A stretch of 64,000 bases of DNA, taken from Henricia sp. BOLD:AAB3569. Taxonomy: Eukaryota > Echinodermata > Asteroidea > Spinulosida > Echinasteridae. The DNA lies in NCBI GenBank assembly GCA_037783545.1, contig JBBELK010000542.1, forward strand, positions 744,001 through 808,000, written 5' to 3'. Shown here in pieces: positions 40,935-51,300 of this stretch. Position 1 is the stretch's first letter, and each line of letters begins with the position of its first letter. The notes under the pieces are model-generated. The model was not told the DNA's origin, did no database searches, and worked only from the letters and a program-made list of their open reading frames with translations. Position numbers and translations under genes: made by a program.

Positions 40935-41761
40935 TTCCGGTGCTGCAAATGCGAGGACGTACATGTAGTGTTGTTGAAAACTGCAAATTTGATAATTTGT
41001 TTAATTCATTTATTTCTTAATTTACTGAAGCCCCCAGCAAGTACCCTTTGTGAGTCAAAAATCTCGTCATGCACATGCGTGTAGAGGAACTCATCGGCAG
41101 TCAAATCAAGCGGGAAAGAATTTAGGACGACGACAAGTTCCACGGAGAGATATGGGACAAAATCCTGGTAAGTTTATATAAAAAAACCTGATTATAAAAA
41201 ATAAATTGACATTCTCCATCTACACGTATGCTCCAACCTAACAATGTCAATTGAAGTCTGGTACATATAAACCATACATGTATATTCCTGGAAATGCTTT
41301 TAAACTGGTTGTGTTGAAAACTGCAAATTTGATCATTTTTTTAAATTAATTTTTCATCAATTCCGACTTGTGCTACCCTTTCTTGGAAGTCATCGCCTAA
41401 AATGCAATAGAGAATCAAGAAGGGAAACAATCCTTCAACCCCCATTATTCCAAGGCAAAATCGGACTAATGCAGGACAAGAACAAAGCGGAAAAGGCAAA
41501 AAACAGTGCATGTAATTGATTTTTCAAATTCAAAGGAAGATCCCATTGTTTTTAAGAAAGGCAGTAAGATTTTGTTAGGATGGGTTGGTGATAAAGTTTG
41601 TAAAGGAGAATTTATTGTAAGTTCAAGTAATCCTGTGGAGGAGTGTCCAGGGGAGTCATGGATGCAGTCAATGCAGATGACCAGCTGGTCCTACTAAACA
41701 ATTTAAGAAAAGAACTGGAAGTAACAGATTTTTCAAACAGTAAATTATTCAAAAATTCACA

Positions 41762-41996
41762 GGCCTAGACAAACCATGGTATTGCAACTCCAAACTGGGT
41801 ATAAACACAATAGAAATAAGATGAAATCCATCGCAGCAGCAGCTTGTTGTGCCACGAAATACAGTAACCACAGCCTGAGAGCCACGACAGTGACTGTCCT
41901 GGATCAAGCTGGTTTTGCAAGCCGTGACATGTCGGTGACTGATCACAAGTCAGCCGGTCCTACTAAAAGATTCAAGAAAAGAACAGTTCTTTATTA
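41762..41996 (+). pseudogene. Crypton-like tyrosine recombinase C-terminal fragment
   Basis: The frame reads YKHNRNKMKSIAAAACCATK, then YSNHSLRATTVTVLDQAGFA, then SRDMSVTDHKS. N-H-S-(L/I)-R-A-T contains the HxxR catalytic pair, and the following G(F)..R(H/D)(I)M...GHKS matches the DUF3504/Crypton recombinase family. The second His is present in DHKS. The nucleophile Tyr region (S.(K)SY) is altered to GPTKRF. The N-terminal half is not nearby, so it is a remnant. Confidence 0.5.
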
Positions 41997-42399
41997 AGAT
42001 TCTGCACCTGGTGAGTTTGCAGAGTTAAAACCTGCTGTGTATATGTGCGAAGAAGGAGAGGAGCATGTGTGGATAAATCCCAAAGCATTTTTCGCCCTAT
42101 CCCTGGGTTGAGGTAGCCCACGCCGATTTGTCAGTATATAGGACGGGGCGTGGATGATTGACCAGACACTCGGTACCATCGTCCCCTCATCACCTGGAGG
42201 TTAGCTGACCTGTAAAAATACCGCCGGGGCCCGGGCCTTTAAACTGCAAGGGAAACGGCCGGCCCTGCGGGACCATTTAGACAGGGTACTGTGTCTGGAG
42301 GATTCTCCATAACCCGCCTCTTGTGGTATCCCATGAAAACTGTTTCCTTGTCACCTGCCTTGATTGCGATGTCGTTACATTTATATGTAGATTAATATT

Positions 42400-42535
42400 T
42401 TTTGTATTTTTATCAATTAACTTGATTTTGTAACGTCTTTTTGGGTGGTGTTGTGGTCTGTGAAGCGCTTTGAGGTATTTTAACGTAAGGCGCTGTAATA
42501 AATATCTATATTATTATTATTATTATTAAAGAGGT
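42400..42535 (+). mobile_element. Retroposon 3' end with (TTA)n tail
   Basis: GTGAAGCGCTTTGAGGTATT, then AAGGCGCTGTAATAAATAT and (ATT)n is the conserved 3' end shared by many LINE/SINE families of aquatic animals. The GC-rich body upstream (about 42200-42330) probably belongs to the same insertion. Confidence 0.6.
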
Positions 42536-42589
42536 GCATACACTTAGAGCAGATCTATGAAGTTGATCAGGACAAGTTAGATGGGTGTG

Positions 42590-42789
42590 ATGTTGGACAA
42601 GGGGATGTGAATGTTGTACAGATGGTTGTTGAGCAGTACGCTAATGCAGTGAGAGAAACTCAGCAGATCTTTGAACAGACCAAGGCAAAACTACTGAAAA
42701 CTCATGCAGAAAAACACAACCTTGGCAAACAAATGAATATACCGAGTTCCCTATACAAAAATGCCCTCACCACAAAGATAGAGTTGTGA
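42590..42789 (+). other. Candidate exon, helical
   Basis: The frame reads MNVVQMVVEQYANAVRETQQ, then IFEQTKAKLLKTHAEKHNLG to a TGA. It is charged and helix-prone and precedes the coiled-coil exon at 42905. It may belong to the same gene as the HECT-like exon, but there is no firm evidence. Confidence 0.3.
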
Positions 42790-42904
42790 TCAGCATTGTT
42801 TGATAGCAGAGCAAATAAAGACCAATATTTCGTTCGAATTTGTACTTTGCTTCAACTTCTTGCTCAGTAAAAAGATAAATTAAATTCCTATGAAAAGTCA
42901 ATTC

Positions 42905-43137
42905 TTTCAAAAAACTTTCCGCTTGAGAATACAAGCTGCCGACAATGAAAAACAGAAACTCCTAAAAGCACTTTCCTTAGAACGGGAGAAATGGAACAGG
43001 ACAGATGAGGAGAAATGACAACTAGAAAAGAAGGTCAAGGAGCTGCAAAGCCAGAATGAATGGCTGGAAACCCAGAACCGGACTCTGCAGACAAAACAAC
43101 TGTTGAACCTTGAGCAAAGACCAAGCACGTTAGCAGG
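42905..43137 (+). pseudogene. Coiled-coil exon with a stop, copy 1
   Basis: The frame reads FRLRIQAADNEKQKLLKALS, then REKWNRTDEEK, a TGA (about 43016), then QLEKKVKELQSQNEWLETQN and LLNLEQRPSTLAG. The second half is repeated at 43957-44250. The Leu/Glu/Lys pattern is a coiled coil. One stop codon is visible. Confidence 0.45.
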
Positions 43138-43489
43138 TTATTTTTTTAGACCCATGTGACCTCACACAGTGCAAAAAGCTGCCTAGAGAAATTGTCAGGA
43201 ATCTAAAGGTCAAATTTGAAGAAATATGAATGCGTAAACTGTAATTATAAAATAAATGTTGATGAGCTTATTTGCATATTTTGTTACTGCGGCCTTCACA
43301 CAACATCTGATTAACTTCTAACTTGGGTGATAGGGTATGGTGACCTGTTGTGGTGTGTAGTGTTTTGTTCTGTTCTGTTATTGCTTGCTCATAAACTTTA
43401 ATGAGCTCTATGGATATTTTATAAGAAAATAAATTTATTGTTTTTATTTATCGATTTCATTATTGTTTTTTTTTCAATGAACAAAACAG

Positions 43490-43715
43490 CCTTACATACA
43501 TATGCTTATGGCGACGGGTTTTCGTCGGGTCTGGCTACCCTTGGAGTCCTGGATGCCATGAAGACAAGTCCTGAGATATGGAGGGATGTTTTTCTTATGC
43601 TGAAGAGAAGAATCTCACCTCATGAGAAGTTCAAGGGATGTTCAAGTATTACGTCCCCTTGTATCCGTGTGGTAGCAATCGTCGTCATGCGGAGGACCGC
43701 ACAACATCCTTGAAG
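43490..43715 (+). pseudogene. HECT-domain-like fragment
   Basis: After the acceptor AACAAAACAG the frame reads AYGDGFSSGLATLGVLDAMK, then TSPEIWRDVFLMLKRRISPH, then after a frameshift FKYYVPLYPCGSNRRHAEDR. F..GL.(T/S)LGVL...K..P...RD.F ... (S)P.GSNRR..E is the pattern of the HECT ubiquitin-ligase domain, especially the G2E3-like proteins that are numerous in fish and marine invertebrates. The catalytic Cys end is not present. Confidence 0.5.
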
Positions 43716-43956
43716 GCAAGTGTCCTAATATTGTGCATTTGTACAGCAGAGTAGCAAGGGCCCGTGGAACCAAGATGCCTCCTGAACATTTTAAAATGTT
43801 TTATTTCTCAACATTTCCTGTGTTGAAAACTTTAAACAGACAAAGGCGCAAGGTCACGGAACAGCTGATTGGCAATCTAAATCAAGCATAGATTTCATTT
43901 TTTGATCCACATGTTTACATTTTCATTTTCTTTAAGAGTACACATATACAGGGTGT

Positions 43957-44396
43957 CTGGAATGGCTTGAAACCCAGAACCGGGCTCTGCAGGCAAAACG
44001 ACTGTTGCACCTCGAGCAAATGTAAGGATGCCACACCCACATGTAACCAATCACGCAGCGATGCATGAACAGCGGTAAGGTGACGCACCATTCCCCGATC
44101 GTGCCGTCTCCCTCGCCGCTGGCTTGCACACCGCTCGCTCTTTGTAGAAATAAAATTGTGGAGTGACTCGAACCCAGGTGTCGGTGTATTTGTTATAAAA
44201 TCGCCCTCGCCTCGACGACGTCGGACCATCCCTACACAAAGACCAAGCACATTAGCAGGTCATCCAATAATACAAGCAAGACCTGCTGGTGCAAAGACCA
44301 AGCCTTACACCCTTATCGGCATGGTCCTCCCCCAAACATCAAGTTCATCAACAAATCCAAAGGCTCTCCCAATGCTAGAGCTAAAGAAATCATGAA
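43957..44396 (+). pseudogene. Coiled-coil exon copy 2, split by a solo LTR
   Basis: EWLETQNRALQAKRLLHLEQ matches the exon at 43060. The reading resumes after the LTR as RPSTLAGHPIIQARPAGAKT, then LPMLELKKS and TGA. The LTR at 44021-44236 interrupts the LEQ(R) codons. Confidence 0.5.
44021..44236 (+). mobile_element. 216-bp solo LTR with CAAA target duplication
   Basis: It begins TGTAAGGATG and ends CATCCCTACA, imperfect complements of each other. It contains an AATAAA signal, and CAAA flanks both sides (44017-44020 and 44237-44240). The paralogous exon at 43110 has the uninterrupted GAGCAAAGACCAAGCAC, giving the empty site. Confidence 0.85.
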
Positions 44397-44399
44397 GGT

Positions 44400-45600
44400 A
44401 ATCACTTTAATAAAACCTTGACCATCGCAGTAAAAAAAACAATCTCGTAGCCTATGGAAAACCATGAGCATCGCAGTGAAAACGATGAGCAGCATGTGTA
44501 CGAGAGCATATGCCTATGTTAAAATACGAAGAAGCATAAATGTGCAGCTGATATGCGACTCAACCTACATGTACAAGATAGCAAACATTGAGGCACGCTG
44601 GCCCGGATCAACTTACAACAGCCAGATACTTGCTACCAGCAGAGTCAGCCAGGAATATGAAAGAGGCTCGTCCAATAACGTCGCGCAGCGTCTTAGATAA
44701 GACTTACCTACGAACTGTTTTCTGGAAGAAGAAATCCAAAGAAATTCGAGACTCTAGATGTATATATACCAAGCCAGACTACGCTTCAGATGAAGGGTGG
44801 ACAAACAGATATTACAGTTGTACGTTTTAGTATAAAAGAAATACTGCATACCACCTTTACAAAAGTCAACTCTCCCTCATTACTCTATAAAGTTTTTTAT
44901 CTCCCAGCTCTATTCATCTGTTTCGAAAAATTAAGTGCTGAAGATCCCACCAGTCATGATCCCACCATAGTTGAGAACAGATGCAGCTGTGCACATGTTG
45001 TTGTGTTTAAAGGGCACATGGCAAGCATTGTGCCCTTTGTGCCAATAACTATACACTGCACGACATAATCAGAGTTGGGCGATTCCACTTTGGGGTGCAC
45101 TAGTGATTGCGACAGTTAACGTGAAACACGGGCCCTAAAATGATAAGAGGTGGGATAAGGCATGGGTGGGAGGAGTGCCAGTAATCTTCCAGACAACAGT
45201 GACGTGAGGCCGGTCGTTTCCCAAGTGAGAACACAAGGCCACCACCCGGTACTTTTCTTAGGTCTACATACCGTGCCTGTCCAATTTTGTGGAAGGTGGT
45301 CAAGGTATATATAAAGTCTAATTACCCCAAAACCCCACTCCCCTCCAGTCAAACATCATGCTGGAAAACAAGGAGTGTTTCTACCAAGAGAGTTCCCTTG
45401 CTCAAAATGTGAAATTTTAGGGAGGGGGGTGGGGGGCTGGTGAACCATGACCAAGCTAAAAGGTAAAAATTTCCAAAATCATTAAGACAAAAAGTGTCGC
45501 CCAATTAGTTTATAGTGGGCACTGTTCGACAAGCCAGAAGGGTCCGTCATACCCATAGCCCAAAAGAAGTGTTAAAGTACATAGTGAGATCCTAAGATAA
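44400..45600. other. No supported gene
   Basis: Only short ORFs of random composition are seen. A G-rich run (GGGAGGGGGGTGGGGGGCTGG, about 45421) could form a G-quadruplex. Confidence 0.4.
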
Positions 45601-45639
45601 GTCTGATCATTCTTCTGCGATGTAATCACCCTTTGTTGT

Positions 45640-45960
45640 GTCAAGAGTAAATGCAGCACCTTCTTCTTTCGTATGATCCCCTAAAGGGATCTGGTTGCTG
45701 AGATTAGCCGACTTAAGTCGATACCCTCCTATAGGAGGTTCTTCAGCTCGGCCACGAAGTGCGAGAGAACAGGAAGAAATTATCAGTTTTAGAGGTGGGA
45801 GGAAAGCCCCACACAATGTGTGGGGAAAACCCACGGAATCAGGCAGGGACTGAGAACCCAATCCACATACTGACCCGGACGGGATTCGAACCCGGACGGG
45901 ATTCGAACCAGGGCCACATTGGTGGAAGGCGAGGAAAGAACCTCTACGCCAACCTGATGC
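45640..45960 (-). repeat. tRNA-related SINE-like repeat
   Basis: On the minus strand the tail region has GGTTCGAATCCCG (with a 19-bp local duplication GACGGGATTCGAACCCG on plus). The body carries GTGTGGGGAAAACCCACGG and GGCAGGGACTGAGAAC, words shared with widespread tRNA-related SINEs of marine animals. A cloverleaf cannot be drawn, so it is not a tRNA gene. Confidence 0.5.
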
Positions 45961-46814
45961 CAACCTATCACATGGAAAGGTTTTGGAATTAAAACTACCT
46001 CAGTTGCTCAAGTCCTATCGTCATGCAATTTGCATTCATAATTACTTAAGGCAGAGTGGCAATCTTGATTGGTTAAAAATCAACATACACTATGTGCAGC
46101 ACTGCCATTTCCTCCCTTTTTCTTATGTACACAAAGCTTTCAAGAAATAAATATTTTGAAAATTTAAAAACTTTTTATATATCAATGGTCCGTAAATATT
46201 TCTAGACCGAGGAAGATCTTGTTGTCAGCAATGTAAAACTAACAACAGAACCTTTGCGACTCAATTTGGGCGTTTCAAAATACAGGCGCCACCGAGAGTT
46301 TGACGCAAAATGGCTATATTCGGTGTGCTCGCACGCACGTCAGGGGAACAAAGTAGACACGAGCATTGCTAGACGCGTGATAAAGCATATTGTTGTGTTT
46401 TCTATTCTGGAGAAATAAGCATAGATTGTACTTTTTTCTTTGCAAACATTATTAAGCGTGTTTAAATAATCTAGGCTTCTTAAACTTCAACCTCCAAATC
46501 AGGTATTCGTTTTCAAATGAAATCTGAATTGTTTGTGCAATAAACAGACACACCGATGACGACCACTCTGTCAGAAATTGCCCTCTCTGACAGAAATGCT
46601 TGGTGGTGCTATACATTTTGAAACACCCGAATTCACTTTGTGAAAAATCACCATTGTGGACTGAAAAACTGTTGAAAATAAACAAGTGTAGAAAGTAAGC
46701 ATCATATGCAATTAGATGCTTGCTTTTTACATTTTGACTATGACCTCGTTCAAATCCAAGAAATTGCTTTGTTTCAAGATTAACTGATTCCTATTTTTTG
46801 ATGAAGGGATCATA

Positions 46815-46905
46815 CGTGTGACGTCTGCCTAGTATGCATGAGGTCGTGGGTTTGAGTCCCGCCCGAGCACGCTATGAGTTTTAGCGTGTCCTCGGGAAAC
46901 ACTTA
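46815..46905 (+). repeat. tRNA-derived SINE fragment, second copy
   Basis: GACGTCTGCCTAGTATGCAT, then GGTTTGAGTCCCG (B box, one mismatch) and GAGCACGCTATGAG match the minus-strand fragment at 5590-5715. Confidence 0.5.
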
Positions 46906-47351
46906 GAATTTAATGAAATACTGCGTTGTGATAGGCAAAAATTACTTCTACTTGCAATAATTCCTTACTTAAGGAATCATACTTTCCCCATGATTTTACT
47001 TAAAAAGGATCGGTACAGTTCACATCAGGCAAACACGAATGAAGATCGAAATAAGATCATGTTGGTATTTTGTAGATTTGCTTTGCCGATTAAGTAATCG
47101 TTTTGTTAAAAGAACCTTTTTGCTTTATCGAATTAAGCAATTTTTATCTTTGAACAACCAACCATGTGTACACATCAGTTTGCAGACTGTCAAATCTTCA
47201 TCAAACCGTCAAATAAAGCAATTTCCTTTAGGTGAACAGCAGCCAATTTCACGAATCCTTACGCACTGCGTAAGCCCGCTTGCGCAACTTTTTATTGCAT
47301 AAACGGCGCAACATTCCTGTGATAAATACACACTACCCTAATGGGGCTTAA

Positions 47352-47483
47352 AGGCACAGGCTCGTCAGCAATGCGCGCCCGCCAAATTCGTGCTCAAAAC
47401 ACGCAGCTCCATGCCTTTGCTATGGAGCTGCGTATTGCGTGGCACACATTTGGCGGGCGCGCATTGCTGACGAGCCTGTGCCT
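47352..47483. mobile_element. Palindromic TTAA-flanked MITE, family A, copy 2
   Basis: The element begins AGGCACAGGCTCGTCAGCAA and ends with the exact complement, with TTAA outside each end (47348-47351 and 47484-47487). The centre is CTCCATGCCTTTGCTATGGAG. It lies about 700 bp downstream of the TTL stop codon. Confidence 0.9.
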
Positions 47484-47565
47484 TTAAGTCATTTTCAAAA
47501 GTTGCACAAGCTATGCAATTATTCGTGAAATCGGCTGCTAGGATTAAAACTCTCTTTAATAGTCC

Positions 47566-47910
47566 GGATGAGAGATGACGTCAACAATGTAAACAAAACC
47601 ACGTCGCGCAAGGGTTCATGGGATTGTTGGGAGTACTCTAATAAAATGGCCTATGGGGTATAGCGTTGGTCCGTGAATTTTACGTGGTAGGTGCTTCACT
47701 ACCGTAAAAATTTGTAACCAAAATACTCCAGAGACTCTTTGGATATGGCTTTAGTGCCAGAGGCTAAAGGCATCCCAATCAGTTGAAGAGCGCGATGTAA
47801 ACTGCAGTGAGTTTGACATCATAAACACAAACAATGAGCGGCGGTTCAGTGAGTACCCCATTTAATCCCAGCATGCTTTGCGCGAAGAGGATTGTTACGT
47901 CATCTCGCCT
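47566..47910. mobile_element. 345-bp MITE with GAGATGACGT ends
   Basis: GAGATGACGTCAACAAT near the left end and ATTGTTACGTCATCTC at the right end are complementary with one gap. Further pairs (CGCGCAAGG / CTTTGCGCG, GGGAGTACTC / GAGTACCCC) lie inside in the expected inverted order. Confidence 0.65.
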
Positions 47911-48179
47911 GTGGGCTACTGACAAGAATCTCTGGAAACTTTACTCCAAAAATTCTGACGCGAGTTCAGCTACACACATCTGAACACAGCTTCACACATA
48001 GAAGGCCAAATAAAATTACAAGTTTCAAATTTGAGTACAATGTTGTACTCAAACTCAAAGTTGAGTACAACTTCATTCTCAGGTCAAATGCATTAATACT
48101 GGTGAATTATCTGTTGAAACTTTGCAGTTACCGGTAAGGCCGACTTACTACTTGACGACACATGTTCTGTACTTGGCAG

Positions 48180-48318
48180 TCAGAGTTTCTCAAATGACGC
48201 AAGTTGGTGTGTTGCTTCCAAATCTGATGTCGTGCATAATGATGGCAGATCTGGCGATGGGAAGACACGATCAATGACCAGGGAAATGATGCCCTCCGTC
48301 AGCTGAGGCAGTAATCTC
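48180..48318 (-). CDS. TTL: TTL last coding exon
   Basis: Acceptor ATTCAACAG, then [20 protein letters not shown], then SPDLP ... ASFEKL and TGA (48180-48182). The family end is normally FIKL or similar. Confidence 0.9.
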
Positions 48319-51300
48319 CTGTTGAATATTGGCAAATATAGTAATTCATTCGTCTGCACAATGGTTAAAATAATGGCATCTAAATTTTCTATGCAAGTCA
48401 CTTATTACAAGTAGTGCTGTAATTAAGCTGACCAAACATTGTTTGGTCGAGTTCGGCAAGCATTACCAGGAATCGATTTCACAAAGACTTGTGACGCGGC
48501 GCAAGTACCCAATCCATCGCAACTTGCCGAACCCTATGTAATTTTTCCACAGGTTACGATGGATTTGGTACTTGCGATGCGTCGCAAATCTTTGTGAAAT
48601 CAACCCCAGACGTTTCCCTTGCGTATACCACAAATAGTGTGTCAAACTTGTAGTTTACTGTACATTCCTTGTCTTGGTTGTCCGACTAACCCAGTCTTTA
48701 ATTGTTTCAAAGCTGGTCTAATATGGTATGAATGAGTAACTCTAAATAGACCGAGAGGTGGACAGGGTTTGATCAAAAATGCCTAGGCATTCGCCAAGTT
48801 ATAGGGTACCACCTCAATGCTTCCGTCAGCCAGGGGAAACCCTCTGTAATACACAAGATTTTGACTGCAAGCAAACAAATATTTCATTAAGCAAATTTTA
48901 TTACTAAACAGCTTGGGGTGTTATGGCCGAGCGGTCTAGTGCGTCGAACTTAAGTTCCTGTGCTAGTACTAGAATGTAGGTTCGATTCCGGGCCGCGACG
49001 GGTTGTGGCACCTGTGCCCTTGAGCAAGGCACTCAACCACACTTGCTCCCATTCCTGTAATTGGCGGTCCCTCCGCTGTTGGATGTGGTGAATAAATAAA
49101 ATAAATAAAAATAAAAATGAAATTGGCCCCATGTATGTTATTACCCGAAACACAGAATTAGTTAGAATCACAGAATTTCTCAATTTAATTCAATTTGAAT
49201 AAAAAAGTTAAAACTGGACATTTCTGTAAATCACAATCCAACTTCCTGTCATTACTCACGATGCACATGCCGGAGCTCCATTGACCTCAATCAGCCAGAC
49301 TTTGAGGTTTTGGTCGAGCATGAAGTCAAAACCAAAGACTTGAAAACTCAGGTAGCCAAGACCATCTGTGGAGATTTCCTGGATATAAAGTATTAAAGCA
49401 AAATGTCAAATTGGATTTTCATTGCACTTCAAAACCTTTTCAATGCCATTATCAGCATTAAACGTCCAATGCATAGTTCCGACCTGTCAATCAAGCCGAA
49501 CCCGCCGACCAATCACAACAGAACTAGAAGACAACGCCCACATATAGGTCAAAGTGATGCAATCATCACACAATCACGCGATTTTCTGCCCATACAATTT
49601 GTATGTTGTATATGCGCCAGTGACCGGGTGAATTTTTGTTTCAATGTCGGTTGATTAGCTGTTCAAAGGTAGGAAAGCGCATTTTTATGAATATATCTCA
49701 TCCCTGCATTACTAGCCCTTCGCTCAGTGTGTGCTACGGTAACTGTCGACCCTAAAACATAAATACCTTTGAGTTTTCTCCAATGAATCTGTGCTTTCCA
49801 TGCTGAGTCCCGTTCTTTGTATGCTGTGTCGACATTTTTTTGCGATGGCTTGTGAGCACATAGCAACAATATCTAAGGGGCGGGGTTAACTGGGCAATCT
49901 CGGAACTATGCATTTTATCAATGTCTCATCTCTTCTGCTTTTATAGTCACTGCATGCATGTCCTCCCTATTTCCACAGTCTCTGCCTGTTTCAAGCTTGT
50001 GTCACATTACACAACTCATTCTGGCAAAATATGTCGGGGCTTTTTCAGAGTTTTTTCAGCCAATTCTAGAAATCAGTGGCTGATCCAGGAAGTATCCAAG
50101 TACTGCCCAGAATTTTTTTAATATATTCACACCGACAAAATCCAACAAAATATGCAACATCCAACTCATTTTGCCAGACCAGATCTGCATTCGAAACACG
50201 CGAACATTGCAAACGTTTGCATCGTTCGCCAACAACTGTTACCCGGCGTTCCATAGATGTGTGCACAAAAGCACTGAAACCAGTGGCGAACGTTGGCAAC
50301 GTTCGCGTGTTTGGAATGCAGCCCTGGTCACATGTGTTGTTAATCCATTATTATCTCTTCAATTTAGTGAACCCATCAAATTATCATCAATGCTATTTTC
50401 ATCTTCATATCATTGTAGAAAAAGGGTTAATTTCCGTAAAATAAATGTGAGCCTACCTCTTTAACAGCTTTCAAACATTCCCTGATGATGTGTCGTATCT
50501 GAGGCAATATGCTATCCTCCATGCAACAGTTGTAATTCTCTTGAAGAAATCTAGCGGGAAAAAACAGTTAACTTTAACACTCCCGAATCCTCCAAATTCA
50601 ATGGTTTTTCACACGTTGCTTAATTGATAGCTTTGGACCACGCGCAACGTCCGGGAATGTTTGGGAGTCACAGGTCACGCTCGTACACGCGCACCAAATA
50701 GATGCACATGAACATGAACATGCGTAAAAAATACACGCTCGTTGCGATACGTTCAAATTATTGAGCATGTACTTTTTCGATTTTCTAATGACTCTGGATT
50801 TAACCACAAACTTGACCTTTTAAAGGCAGAGGCTCGTCAGCAATGCACACTCGCCAAATTCAAGCCACGAAATACGCAGCTCCATGCCTTTGCTATGGAG
50901 CTGCGTATTTCGTGCCACGAATTTGGCGCGCGTGCATTGCTGACGAGCCTGTGCCTTTAAGCCATCGTGAATCTCCTTAAACTTTAATCACTATTTTTAC
51001 ACCAAAACCTTGTTAGTAAAACATGAAGTGAACTGGAAGGGAAATATCTACCTGTTGAACTCACTGAAGAACACTTCATTTCCTTCTTCGTATTTGCCAT
51101 AATTTTGAGAGAGGGCCTCCTTGAGTTAAAAAACAAAATGGGATGAGGAATACCAAACCCAAGACATGACGCCATAGTTTGTTTACAACTCCAATAAAAA
51201 TGTGTGCAGGTGTAAACAAAGCATGACGTCAAATGTCTTATGTAGCTAATAAGTCTTTCCACAGTAACGGGATATACAGTAAACCGCGGATAAGTCGGAT

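Noticed and set aside
48911-48993. A functional tRNA-Leu(UAA) gene
   Set aside because: A and B boxes are present, but the molecule continues into a SINE body and A-rich tail and the acceptor stem does not pair.
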